The notes beneath the pieces were generated by a model. That model worked only from the letters and a program-made list of their open reading frames with translations. It did no database searches and was not told where the DNA came from. A program made the translations under genes and the position numbers. DNA of 64,000 nt from Bacteroidales bacterium. GTDB lineage: Bacteria > Bacteroidota > Bacteroidia > Bacteroidales > G3-4614. The stretch lies in NCBI GenBank assembly GCA_015061035.1, contig SUXK01000006.1:48867-112866 (forward strand), read 5' to 3'. Positions 8,976-18,508 of this stretch are shown here, piece after piece (positions within the stretch are counted from its first letter, which is position 1; every line of letters begins with the position of its first letter).

Positions 8976-10907
8976 TTAGTTATTTTTATTCGCAAGAACT
9001 AAATTGTCGTTTGTCATGCGTAAAATGTATTCTTGGATAATTGCTTTACATCTATTGAGCATCTTATCTTGCATGTCAACTTTTCCGAGCAGATTTTCTT
9101 TTAGTAAACAATCTGTTTTGTAGTTATATAGAGCAATAGGTTTCTCACCATCGAACTGAATAATGTAGTCGCCTTCATAAAATTGATAAATTCCGTTATT
9201 ATAATTAATACACCAATTTTCATTTGGATTATCTTCCAAAAGATTTTTTCCAAAAGCCAAATACTCTTCAGGATAGTTTAAGTAATCTAATATAGTAGGC
9301 ATTATATCAATTTGTTGAGCAATTTTATTGCTATCTCCTTTAATCTCCTCGTTAGGTTTGTAGAATATAATGGGAATGCGATATAGTCCAACATCTGTTA
9401 GATACTCTTTGTGTAACGATGCGTTTGTATGATCAGCAGTAATAACAAAAAGAGTATTTTTACTCCACTCTTGTTTTTCAACCATATCAAAGAATTTTTT
9501 TAGAGCATTATCAGTATATCTTACACACTTATGTATAGGGTGTTCCTCCTCCTTATATATATCTTTATACTCATTAGGAATTTTGAAAGGATGATGAGAA
9601 GAAGCCGTGAATATTGATGCTACAAAAGGTTCTTTAAATTCCGATAATTTATTGGCGAAGAATTGCATAAAGGGTTCATCCCATATAGCCCACATTCCAT
9701 CAAAATCTTTGTTGTTATTGTACTCATCCATCCCGTAGTACTCTTTCCAACCACTTGTTTTGGCAAAAGCCTGAAATCCCATTGAGCCATTTGGCGCTCC
9801 ATGAAAGAATGCTGAACGGTAACCATATTTATTTAACTCATTTGCAATACTTGAAACATTGTTTGTTGCATAGTGAGTAACAAAATATGGCTCTATAAAC
9901 ATAGGGATACTACTTAGTATTGAGGGCATTCCGTCAATAGATTTTCTTCCATTACTGAATGAATATTTAAAAGATAAACCTTTTTCTTGTAGTGTTTTTA
10001 TATATGGAGCATAACCATAATCAATATACTCTTGCCCCATACTTTCCAATATTATAATTACAACGTTTAATTTTAAAAAATCATTATTTTTAGGTAAGTG
10101 AATAGGGGAGTAGTACTTTATTACTTCTTCGTTTGTAAAATATTGAGGATTCTCGTATGTAGTTTTACCAATAGTCCTTATAATTGAAAATGGAGTATTT
10201 AATACAATTGCTGTTTCAATAGGAGAGTTTACATATTTATTTGCATTACCTATAGTAATAGGTCGAGTAGAATGTGCAAATCCCCCTCTTATGCCAGCAA
10301 TACAAAACGGAATAGTGGCAATAAATATAAGTGTAGATATTAAATAATATACAACAATTGATTTTATGTTCGTATTCTTTTTTTTAGTTATCCCCTCTTT
10401 TATGGGATTTCTGTAAACTTTATAAAGTACAATAATCATTATAATGCCTATAATCACTAAAATATAATTGTTAAGCATTTCATTACCAATGATTTTTGTA
10501 ATATTATCTTCTTTCTCAAACTCTGAAAATACAGATGCAGTAGTTCTCTTATTAGTATATCTAAAATATACAACATCAATAAAGTTTAAGATTAACGCAA
10601 TAGAGTTGGTTACTATAAAAATAATTTTTGAAATTTTTTGCCATAATTTTGTTTCTCTCCAAGGTAAAGGAATAAGCATTAATAATATATATACAATGTT
10701 CATATATATTATACCTGCTGTGTCAAAAACAAATGCACCATTAATAATGTCTAAAATATTATTGCTTTCAATGTTTGGAAAATAATCCAAGTTTGAAATA
10801 AAAAATACTAATCGACATATACCAAATAAGGTATATGCGATTAGTATATTTATTATTGTGTAAACAAAAAACTTTAAGGGTGAGTATATATTGTTTAATC
10901 TTACCAT
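8976..10907 (-). CDS. LtaS/MdoB-like membrane sulfatase-fold transferase
   Basis: About 643 residues. Five membrane helices lie in the first 200 residues, followed by an extracytoplasmic alkaline-phosphatase/sulfatase-fold domain. Metal and nucleophile signatures are ILESM, NGRKSIDGMPS (putative Ser nucleophile) and ITADHTN near the C-terminus. Relatives include lipoteichoic acid synthase, phosphoglycerol and phosphoethanolamine transferases; in a Gram-negative the acceptor is probably a glycan or lipid A, but the substrate cannot be read from sequence. I start at ATG 10907, seven bases after the upstream stop, rather than the TTG at 10925 inside the preceding gene. Last gene of the ftsK-to-sulfatase operon. 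Confidence 0.85.
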   Translation of the reverse strand: MVRLNNIYSPLKFFVYTIINILIAYTLFGICRLVFFISNLDYFPNIESNNILDIINGAFVFDTAGIIYMNIVYILLMLIPLPWRETKLWQKISKIIFIVTNSIALILNFIDVVYFRYTNKRTTASVFSEFEKEDNITKIIGNEMLNNYILVIIGIIMIIVLYKVYRNPIKEGITKKKNTNIKSIVVYYLISTLIFIATIPFCIAGIRGGFAHSTRPITIGNANKYVNSPIETAIVLNTPFSIIRTIGKTTYENPQYFTNEEVIKYYSPIHLPKNNDFLKLNVVIIILESMGQEYIDYGYAPYIKTLQEKGLSFKYSFSNGRKSIDGMPSILSSIPMFIEPYFVTHYATNNVSSIANELNKYGYRSAFFHGAPNGSMGFQAFAKTSGWKEYYGMDEYNNNKDFDGMWAIWDEPFMQFFANKLSEFKEPFVASIFTASSHHPFKIPNEYKDIYKEEEHPIHKCVRYTDNALKKFFDMVEKQEWSKNTLFVITADHTNASLHKEYLTDVGLYRIPIIFYKPNEEIKGDSNKIAQQIDIMPTILDYLNYPEEYLAFGKNLLEDNPNENWCINYNNGIYQFYEGDYIIQFDGEKPIALYNYKTDCLLKENLLGKVDMQDKMLNRCKAIIQEYILRMTNDNLVLANKNN

Positions 10908-10914
10908 TATAAGT

Positions 10915-11622
10915 TTACCAACCAAATTTACTTATTTTTGATAATCTCTCTTCGTCTATGATTTTAATGTTTCGTCCGTTTACTTCAATAAGTCCCTCTT
11001 TTGCAAATGCAGATAGCGTTCTAATGGCATTTGATGTTGTCATATTTGATAGATTTGCAAGATCCTCGCGAGAGAACTTAGCATCTAATGTATTATCATC
11101 ATTCAACCCATAAAAATCTCTTAATCTAAACAATGATTCAGCTAATCTACCTCTTATATGTTTTTGGGTTAGAGATACTATCATATTGTCAGAGTATAAT
11201 AGCTCTCCTGCAGTTTGCTTAGCAAAGAAGTGCGAAAGTTTACTGTTTTTATACATATAACTTTCAAGAATATCCATAGGTAAGAAAGCTACGATAGAAG
11301 ATTCAAGAGTTATTGCATTTGCAGTATATGGTATATTTGCAAAGTAAGCGTGAAAACCGAAATATTGAAGAGGACGTATGAGCCTTATAATTTGGTAACG
11401 GCCACCAACTCCCTCTTTAGTGAGTTTAACTTTACCTCTTATAAGAAACATTAAGAACTTAGAGTCTTCTCCCTCTTTGTATATGGTACAATCTTTTTTT
11501 AACGATCTTACTTCAAAATGCGTAAGCATTTCAGACTTCTCCTCTTGGGTGAAGAGATTCCAAATATCGGCCATTTCGCCTTTAATAACATTCTTAATAA
11601 GAGTCTGTCGTACCATCAGCAA
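10915..11622 (-). CDS. Crp/Fnr-family transcription regulator
   Basis: A 235-residue protein. The N-terminal cyclic-nucleotide-binding-type beta barrel (about residues 25-130) includes IRGKVKLTKEGVGGRYQIIRLI. The C-terminal winged helix has the recognition region SREDLANLSNMTTSNAIRTL (about 183-202). The Crp effector pocket (GELAL/RSA) is not conserved and there is no Fnr cysteine cluster, so the signal is unknown. ATG 11622 (MLM) or 11616 (MVRQ) could be the start. It sits two bases after trxB and just before the sulfatase, so it is probably co-transcribed with envelope and redox genes. Confidence 0.88.
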   Translation of the reverse strand: MLMVRQTLIKNVIKGEMADIWNLFTQEEKSEMLTHFEVRSLKKDCTIYKEGEDSKFLMFLIRGKVKLTKEGVGGRYQIIRLIRPLQYFGFHAYFANIPYTANAITLESSIVAFLPMDILESYMYKNSKLSHFFAKQTAGELLYSDNMIVSLTQKHIRGRLAESLFRLRDFYGLNDDNTLDAKFSREDLANLSNMTTSNAIRTLSAFAKEGLIEVNGRNIKIIDEERLSKISKFGW

Positions 11623-11624
11623 TA

Positions 11625-12563
11625 TTATAAGTTATTCTCAGTTATATACTTTTCTGCATCCATAGCAGCTTTGCAACCAGCTCCTGCCGCAACAATAGCT
11701 TGGCGGTAACGAGTATCAGCAACATCACCAGCCGCAAAAATACCAGGGATATTTGTTTCGCTTGTAATGCCTTTAGTGATTATGTAACCTTCGTTGTTGA
11801 GTTCAATAAATGGCTTAAATACATCTGTATTAGGTTTATGACCTATTGCAAGAAAGAATCCATCAATAGCAATATCAAATTTCTCTTCGTTCTCTTCTCC
11901 TTTGAATTTTACTAAATTAGCACCTTCCAAAACTTCATCACCAAACAGACCTTCTGTTTGTGTGTTAAAGAGTATCTCAATCTTAGGATTATTTTTAACC
12001 CTCTCTTGCATTATATTAGATGCTCTAAGATAATCTTTACGAACAATCATATAAACTTTACTTGCAAGATTAGATAGGTATGTAGCCTCTTCACATGCAG
12101 TGTCGCCACCACCAACTACTGCAACAACTTTTCTACGATAAAAGAAACCATCACAAGTAGCACATGCCGAAACACCTAAACCTCTATATTTATTTTCATC
12201 TTCCAATCCAAGATATTTTGCCGATGCGCCAGTTGCTATAATTACGGTATCTGCTTCAATCTCTTTTTCTGCATCAATAGTTAATCTATATGGAGTAGCA
12301 GAAAAATCAACAGAAGTAATCATACCTCTTTGGATGTCGGCACCAAATCTTAGAGCTTGGTTTCTTAAATCTTCCATCATATCACTACCCGAAATTCCTT
12401 GAGGATAACCAGGAAAATTTTCAATATCAGTTGTTGTCGTAAGTTGTCCGCCGGGTTGAGTTCCTTCAATAACTACTGGCGATAAATTTGCCCTTCCTGC
12501 ATAAATGGCAGCAGTATAACCCGCAGGTCCTGAGCCAATAATTAAACATTTAATACGTTCCAT
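11625..12563 (-). CDS. trxB: Thioredoxin-disulfide reductase
   Basis: A 312-residue FAD/NADPH flavoenzyme that reduces thioredoxin. The FAD motif GSGPAGYTAA is at residues 10-19, the redox pair CATC at 134-137, the NADPH motif GGGDTACEEA follows, and the C-terminal FAD segment is AAGDVADTRYRQA. Length is typical. It is separated by 4 bases from the lolA-like gene upstream and 2 bases from the Crp/Fnr gene downstream. Confidence 0.96.
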   Translation of the reverse strand: MERIKCLIIGSGPAGYTAAIYAGRANLSPVVIEGTQPGGQLTTTTDIENFPGYPQGISGSDMMEDLRNQALRFGADIQRGMITSVDFSATPYRLTIDAEKEIEADTVIIATGASAKYLGLEDENKYRGLGVSACATCDGFFYRRKVVAVVGGGDTACEEATYLSNLASKVYMIVRKDYLRASNIMQERVKNNPKIEILFNTQTEGLFGDEVLEGANLVKFKGEENEEKFDIAIDGFFLAIGHKPNTDVFKPFIELNNEGYIITKGITSETNIPGIFAAGDVADTRYRQAIVAAGAGCKAAMDAEKYITENNL

Positions 12564-12567
12564 AAAA

Positions 12568-13191
12568 TTATCTTAAATCAATTATTTCAATATTAGGGTA
12601 TTGTATCTCATTAAATACAAATTTAGAGTTGTCTAAATTAATATATTTATAATTAGACACATTAATAACAGTTTTTGTTTTATCTTTATTCGTAATTTCT
12701 ATTTTAGAAGGAAATAAAAGTTTTTTGTTAATAGTAATGTTTACAAAAGAGATGGTGTTATCTGCGTTTTTAGGAGAAAGAGAAATAACTTCGGAAACTT
12801 CGCTTGAACTCTTAGTTGAACATTTAAATCTATCTCTATAATTTTTCAATAGTAGATATGGGTTAATGTTTATAATCTCTTCTTCATCAGGTATTGACAA
12901 ATTTATCTCATTATTATTTCTTATAAACGACCATAGATTTGTGCCATCGTATCCACACTCCATCTCTTCTGTAACAAAATAGAACATTCTATCCTTAATA
13001 TATATTGTCCCATTAATTACAGAAGCATATCCGTTTGTTTCAGATTTTATATAAAAATTGGCATTAACACCATTTGATTCTTCAAATTTCCTTGCCACTT
13101 TATCCAAAGCATCATTCACTTGATTGTGCTGAGAATACACTGGTAGTGCTAGAATCAATAATATATATATTATGTTAATATACTTTTTCAT
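12568..13191 (-). CDS. LolA-like outer-membrane lipoprotein carrier protein
   Basis: A 207-residue protein with a signal peptide (residues 1-20, ending LALPVYSQ), followed by a beta-rich domain. The start of the mature part, LDKVARKFEESNGVNANFYI, and the pattern IYIKDRMFYFVTEEMECGYDGTNLW match Bacteroidota LolA-like proteins. LolA carries lipoproteins across the periplasm to the outer membrane. The ftsK-lolA-trxB order is common in Bacteroidales and supports the call. Sequence identity to E. coli LolA would be low. Confidence 0.85.
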   Translation of the reverse strand: MKKYINIIYILLILALPVYSQHNQVNDALDKVARKFEESNGVNANFYIKSETNGYASVINGTIYIKDRMFYFVTEEMECGYDGTNLWSFIRNNNEINLSIPDEEEIININPYLLLKNYRDRFKCSTKSSSEVSEVISLSPKNADNTISFVNITINKKLLFPSKIEITNKDKTKTVINVSNYKYINLDNSKFVFNEIQYPNIEIIDLR

Positions 13192-13226
13192 ATTATTTAT
13201 TGAAATTATTCTTTAAAAAGATAGTT

Positions 13227-15605
13227 TTAACCTCTTATATTGTCTAATAAATTTTCAAGAGCCATTAAATCCATTATTAAAACTTCACGAGCTTTACTAC
13301 CTTTGCTCGGACCAACAATACCTGCTGCTTCAAGTTGATCCATTATTCTTCCCGCTCTATTATATCCAAGAGAGAATTTTCTTTGTATTAATGAAGCAGA
13401 ACCTTGTTGCTCTGAAACTACTAATCTTGCAGCCTCTTCAAATAATTCGTCTCTATCTTTTAAGTTAACATTACTTCCAGAAGTGTCAGAATTGTCATCA
13501 CAATACTCTGGTAACTCGTAAGCTTCGGGGTATCCTTGTTGTTTGCCAATATAGTTGCAAATATCTTCAACCTCTGGAGTATCAACAAATGCACATTGTA
13601 CACGTATTAATTCACTACCTTGAGAGAATAGCATATCACCACGGCCAATTAATTGATTTGCTCCTGGGCAGTCAAGAATTGTACGAGAGTCAACCATTGC
13701 CGAAACTTTAAATGCGATACGAGCAGGGAAGTTGGCTTTAATAACTCCAGTGATAATATTAGTTGATGGACGTTGAGTTGCAATAATCATGTGAATACCA
13801 ACGGCACGAGCCAGTTGTGCAATACGAGCAATTGGTAATTCAACCTCTTTACCTGCTGTCATAATCAAATCTCCAAACTCATCCACAATAACCACAATAT
13901 ATGGCATATAGTAGTGTCCGTTAAGAGGAGATAGTTGTCTGGCAATGAATTTTGCATTATACTCTTTAATATTTCTTGCATGGGCTTTTTGAAGCAGAGA
14001 GTATCTATTATCCATCTCCTTAGTGAGAGATTTAAGAGTGTTTACAACCTTTGGTATATCTGTTATAATAGCCTCCTCTGTTTCAGGATTTTTAGCAAGG
14101 AAATGTTTCTCAATATCAGAATATATATTGAACTCAACTTTTTTAGGATCAATAAGAACCAGTTTTAGTTGAGATGGATGTTTTTTGTATAATAATGAGG
14201 TTATAATTGCATTAAGCCCTACCGATTTACCTTGTCCTGTTGCTCCAGCAACCAAAACGTGAGGCATTTTAGCAAGGTCTATCATAAACACCTCATTTGA
14301 GATGGTTTTACCTAAAGCAATAGGTAATTCATATTTGCTTTCTTGAAATTTACGTGAAGCAATTACTGAGTGCATCGAAACTATCTTAGCATCTTTATTG
14401 GGAACCTCAATACCAATTGTTCCTTTACCGGGGATAGGTGCAATAATTCTTATACCTAAAGCTGACAGACTAAGAGCAATATCATCCTCAAGATTTCTGA
14501 TTTTGGCAATTCTTACACCTGCTTCAGGTACAATTTCATATAGAGTAACAGTAGGTCCTACTGTTGCACTAATTGAAGATATTTTTATACCATAATTACC
14601 TAATGTTTCAATAATGCGTTGTTTATTTGCATTCTGTTCCTCTTTATCTATTGAAACCTCACCATCATTTTGTTGTTTAAGTAGATCGTAAGTTGGCATT
14701 TTATAGTGAGCAAGATCTAATTTAGGATCATATTCACCTAAATCTGTAATGCTCTTTTTGGTAATATCCTCTTCTTCTCCAACGTTAATTGTAAATTCAA
14801 CTTCATCGTTGGCATTATTTTCAAAGTTGGAGTTTATATCATTATCTTCATTGTAGTACTCTTCAATAGTATCAGATGTATTATCTTCTTCCTCGTTGTT
14901 TATATCTTCATCTTGAGACGATGTAAAGTTTATCTCTTTAATCTCTAAATCATCATTAATAATTTGTTGAATGGGAGAAATAGCATCATCATTATCTTCC
15001 TTTAATTTCTTTTTAAAATATTCAAATGAGAATATGTTTCTAATAATATCAATTGTGCTATTAAAAGCAAACAGCAAGATAGTAATTATTGCAATAATTA
15101 ATACAAATAATGTACCTATCCAACCAATATTAGTTTCAAGGAATTTTGTTATAACATCTCCATGTAACCCTCCCCAGTGTATAAAACTTGTTGAATAATC
15201 TCTAACAAAGAAACTTATAGTAAGTGAAGCCACAATTGCGGTGCAACATGCGTATATTGATAATTCTTTAAGAGACCTTTTGTAATTTCCCATATATTTA
15301 AGTCCTAATAAAAATATTATTGGACAAAACAAATATACGGACACACCAATCCATTTATTAATTAGAAGATTAGCTATTAATAACCCCATATAACCTCCCT
15401 CGTTTGATATGCCTTCTGTATTTACTGGGGTGTCTAAGGAACTTTGATCTGCATACCCTGATACTATAAACGATGTAAAACAGAAAATAAGGTATATTGA
15501 GAATATTAAAAGAGAGATTCCTATAAAGAATTTTACGCGTTCATTCTGAAAGAATTCTCTAATTTTATTGAAAGTGTTATTCTTGTTTGATTTCTTTCTT
15601 GACAT
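13227..15605 (-). CDS. ftsK: DNA translocase FtsK
   Basis: A 792-residue septal DNA pump. Four membrane helices lie in the first 200 residues. A short acidic, low-complexity linker (about 210-310, rich in D, E and N) follows, then the alpha/beta motor with Walker A GATGQGKS near residue 452 and Walker B IVVIVDEFGDL. The C-terminal gamma winged helix (SLIQRKFSLGYNRAGRIMDQ) reads orienting KOPS-like sequences and activates XerCD. First gene of the operon ftsK-lolA-trxB-crp-sulfatase, with its own promoter. Confidence 0.96.
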   Translation of the reverse strand: MSRKKSNKNNTFNKIREFFQNERVKFFIGISLLIFSIYLIFCFTSFIVSGYADQSSLDTPVNTEGISNEGGYMGLLIANLLINKWIGVSVYLFCPIIFLLGLKYMGNYKRSLKELSIYACCTAIVASLTISFFVRDYSTSFIHWGGLHGDVITKFLETNIGWIGTLFVLIIAIITILLFAFNSTIDIIRNIFSFEYFKKKLKEDNDDAISPIQQIINDDLEIKEINFTSSQDEDINNEEEDNTSDTIEEYYNEDNDINSNFENNANDEVEFTINVGEEEDITKKSITDLGEYDPKLDLAHYKMPTYDLLKQQNDGEVSIDKEEQNANKQRIIETLGNYGIKISSISATVGPTVTLYEIVPEAGVRIAKIRNLEDDIALSLSALGIRIIAPIPGKGTIGIEVPNKDAKIVSMHSVIASRKFQESKYELPIALGKTISNEVFMIDLAKMPHVLVAGATGQGKSVGLNAIITSLLYKKHPSQLKLVLIDPKKVEFNIYSDIEKHFLAKNPETEEAIITDIPKVVNTLKSLTKEMDNRYSLLQKAHARNIKEYNAKFIARQLSPLNGHYYMPYIVVIVDEFGDLIMTAGKEVELPIARIAQLARAVGIHMIIATQRPSTNIITGVIKANFPARIAFKVSAMVDSRTILDCPGANQLIGRGDMLFSQGSELIRVQCAFVDTPEVEDICNYIGKQQGYPEAYELPEYCDDNSDTSGSNVNLKDRDELFEEAARLVVSEQQGSASLIQRKFSLGYNRAGRIMDQLEAAGIVGPSKGSKAREVLIMDLMALENLLDNIRG

Positions 15606-15656
15606 AGTTATATGATAGAAGAATTTAAAATTTTATTGTGCTAATTATATATTATG

Positions 15657-15664
15657 CAAAAATA
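15657..15664 (-). promoter_or_regulatory. Promoter of the ftsK operon
   Basis: TATTTTTG on the minus strand, a perfect TAnnTTTG match about 50 bases upstream of the ftsK ATG. Confidence 0.5.
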
Positions 15665-15705
15665 ATCAAAATGAATTATTTTTCCTAAACTGCAAATTTT
15701 TTTTG

Positions 15706-17169
15706 CTATTTTTTCCAGAAGTAAGGAGAGAATAGTATTATAATTGTAAATATCTCTAATCTACCTACAAGCATATTGAATAATACTATCCATTTTCCTA
15801 TTTTAGGAAGAGTTGTAAATATTGCATCAGGATTTTCACCCCCAACTCCAACACCACAATTGCTTATACTCGAAATTGCTAAACCAATACTCTCTTCAAT
15901 GTTTAATCCTAATAGCGAAAGTGCAACGCAACTTGCAAGTGTAATAAGAATGTAAAATACAAAGAATGCTAATGCTTTTGATACAATCTCATGCGAAACA
16001 GTATTGTTGTTCACCCTTATAGGACGTATAGTGTTGGGATGTATTTGTCTAAAAAATTCGGCAGAAGTATTTTTCATTAGAATTATTGTTCTAATCATTT
16101 TTGCTCCACCCGATGTTGAACCAGCACAAGCACCGCATAACATATACAAACATATAAAAAAGAAGAAGAATGAACCCCAGTCACAGAAATCTACAATTGA
16201 GTAGCCGGTCGTAGTTAAGCCCGATACAACAGTGAATAATGCGGTCCTAAAACTCCATTCATAATCTGCAGAATCGCTGTAAGAGAAAAGGAGGTATGTT
16301 GTGATTATAATAGTTCCAAGAATGATAAATATAACGTAATATTTAAGTTCTTCATTTTGGAACAAGTGTTTCGGATTGCGGAATACAGAGCGATATATTA
16401 ATGCAAAGTTTATACCAGATAGGAACATGAAGAATGTTATAACATAATCAATATATGCAGAATTCCAATATGCAATACTTGCCTGTTTTGTAGAGAAGCC
16501 CCCTGCAGAATATGTTGTCATTGCGGTGCAAATGGCATCAAATGTATCCATTGGTCCAATAACAAGCAATATAAATAAAAGTATTGTAAAGAATAGATAT
16601 AGTCCCCACAATTTTTTTGCTGTCTGACTAATACGGGGTCCTAATTTTTCGTGGGTAACACCAGTCATCTCAGCACTGAATAGGTACAATCCTGAGCCAT
16701 AGTTAAGAATAGGCATTATTGCTAAAGAGAATAGAATTATACCCATACCTCCGAGCCATTGGCTTAAACTTCGCCATAACAATATACCATGGCAAGATCC
16801 ATCTATATCCTCTAAAATACTCATTCCTGTTGTTGAGAATCCCGACATAGATTCAAAGAAAGCATCGGTAAATGTATGAGTGTCACCATTGAAAATGAAA
16901 GGAAGAGCGCCCATTAATGAGATTGAAATCCAACTCAAAGCAACAGCCATAAATCCCTCTCTTTTACCAGTCCTGTCATTGTTTTTACGAGAGGTAATCA
17001 GTAGTATAGCCCCTGTTATTAGAGTAATAATGAAACTAAATAAGAAAGGTAGTGTATCTTTCTCATGATAATATATCGAAGTAAATAGCGGAAATAACAT
17101 AAAAATAGCCTCGATGCATAACAATACACCGATAATCTTTGCTATTGCCTTAAAATTTATATTCAACAT
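15706..17169 (-). CDS. trkH: TrkH-family potassium uptake protein
   Basis: A multi-helix inner-membrane K+ channel subunit with four M1-P-M2 repeats. Selectivity-filter-like glycine segments include SGFSTTGMS, YSAGGFSTK, SGLTTTGYS and SNCGVGVGG. The open frame extends to 17214, but the ATG at 17169 (MLNINFKAIAK) lies one base after the trkA stop and gives 487 residues, the usual TrkH length, so I use it. With TrkA it imports K+ under nucleotide control. Confidence 0.93.
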   Translation of the reverse strand: MLNINFKAIAKIIGVLLCIEAIFMLFPLFTSIYYHEKDTLPFLFSFIITLITGAILLITSRKNNDRTGKREGFMAVALSWISISLMGALPFIFNGDTHTFTDAFFESMSGFSTTGMSILEDIDGSCHGILLWRSLSQWLGGMGIILFSLAIMPILNYGSGLYLFSAEMTGVTHEKLGPRISQTAKKLWGLYLFFTILLFILLVIGPMDTFDAICTAMTTYSAGGFSTKQASIAYWNSAYIDYVITFFMFLSGINFALIYRSVFRNPKHLFQNEELKYYVIFIILGTIIITTYLLFSYSDSADYEWSFRTALFTVVSGLTTTGYSIVDFCDWGSFFFFFICLYMLCGACAGSTSGGAKMIRTIILMKNTSAEFFRQIHPNTIRPIRVNNNTVSHEIVSKALAFFVFYILITLASCVALSLLGLNIEESIGLAISSISNCGVGVGGENPDAIFTTLPKIGKWIVLFNMLVGRLEIFTIIILFSPYFWKK

Positions 17170-17170
17170 A

Positions 17171-18508
17171 CTATCCAAATAATTTTTCAACCTTATGTAA
17201 TATATCGTTGACACATATTATAAGTACGTGATCATTAGGTTTTATCTCAGTATCACCATTAATAATATATCCAACTCCGTCTCTAACCATACCGCCTAAT
17301 GTTAAACCTTTGGGAATATCCAAATCTTTAATTTTACCCTTAGTTATTTTAGCACCCTCTTTAACGGTTACCTCAACAACTTCGGCATCAGAAGTGGCAA
17401 GACATCGAGCATCGCTAATATCTGTGTCAATAAGAAGTTGATATATTTTACTTGCAGCAATAATTTTCTTATTGATAATAGACCCTATATCAAGGCTCTC
17501 GGCAGTTGATATAAATTGAATATTCTCAACTTCAGCAACAGTTTTAGTTTTTACACCTAATTTTTTTGCTGTTAAACAAGATAGAATATTAGTTTCAGAG
17601 TTGTCGCTAAGAGCAATAAAGGCATCAATGTTTTTTATTCCCTCCTCAATAAGTAAATCCGTTTCTCGTGCATCACCATGAATGATATATACGTCAGGAA
17701 GTCTTTCTGCTAATCTTAAACTCTTTTCGTAATCTTGCTCAATAATCTTCATTGAGATAGAGTCGGGGAGAATACGGGCAAGTTGAATTGCTATTCTACT
17801 GCCTCCTAAAACGATGATACTATCCACTGTAATATCTCGTTTGCCAGTAATATCTCGAATATCGTTGAGATGCTCAGGTGTAGTAGTAAAATATACAATA
17901 TCGTTGAGTAATATTTCATCACTACCGCGGGGAATTATTATGTCATCTTTGCGTTTTATTGCTGAAACGTGATAAAAGTTATGCTCTTTTGTTAAGTCCC
18001 AAAGTTTGCTATTTACAATAGATGAGTTTTCTCTTATTTTAGTGCTAACCAAAATAAGCTTATTATCACATAAACTAAACCATTTTCTTGCCCATGTTAT
18101 TTTAAGGGCATTTAAAATCTCTTCTGCCGCAAGCATTTCGGGATATATGAGTTCATCAACTCCCATATCTTTAAAGAAAGCTCTATTCTCAGGAAGCATA
18201 TATTCGTAGTTATCAATACGAGCAACAGTCTTCTGAGCACCCAGTTTTGAAGCGAGCATACATGCTGTAATATTTTTATCATCAGAAGGAGTTACAGCAA
18301 TAAACAAATCTGCTTTTCCAGCTTCTGCATTTTTTAAGGCGCTGAATGAAGAGGGATCGCCAACAACAGTCATTAGATTGTAGTTAGCGTCAATCCATTG
18401 TAACTTCTCAACTTTAGTATCAAGAAGAATAATGTCTTGTTTCTCTTTCGAAAGCATCTTTGCTAAGTGAGTACCAACTTCACCTGCTCCAGCAATTACT
18501 ATTTTCAT
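17171..18508 (-). CDS. trkA: Trk system potassium regulatory subunit TrkA
   Basis: A 445-residue cytoplasmic protein with two RCK units. The first Rossmann fold begins [19 protein letters not shown] and the second has the glycine motif [10 protein letters not shown] near residue 235. Each is followed by a TrkA-C domain, for example [14 protein letters not shown]. It binds NAD(H)/ATP and gates TrkH. Its start overlaps the dxs 3' end by 29 bases and its stop is one base from the trkH ATG. Confidence 0.94.
   Translation of the reverse strand: MKIVIAGAGEVGTHLAKMLSKEKQDIILLDTKVEKLQWIDANYNLMTVVGDPSSFSALKNAEAGKADLFIAVTPSDDKNITACMLASKLGAQKTVARIDNYEYMLPENRAFFKDMGVDELIYPEMLAAEEILNALKITWARKWFSLCDNKLILVSTKIRENSSIVNSKLWDLTKEHNFYHVSAIKRKDDIIIPRGSDEILLNDIVYFTTTPEHLNDIRDITGKRDITVDSIIVLGGSRIAIQLARILPDSISMKIIEQDYEKSLRLAERLPDVYIIHGDARETDLLIEEGIKNIDAFIALSDNSETNILSCLTAKKLGVKTKTVAEVENIQFISTAESLDIGSIINKKIIAASKIYQLLIDTDISDARCLATSDAEVVEVTVKEGAKITKGKIKDLDIPKGLTLGGMVRDGVGYIINGDTEIKPNDHVLIICVNDILHKVEKLFG

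Noticed and set aside
13156..13182. dif-like sequence (TTATGTTAATA after an alternating TA run)
   Set aside because: It lies in codons of the LolA signal peptide, matches only one XerD-like half and has no XerC half.
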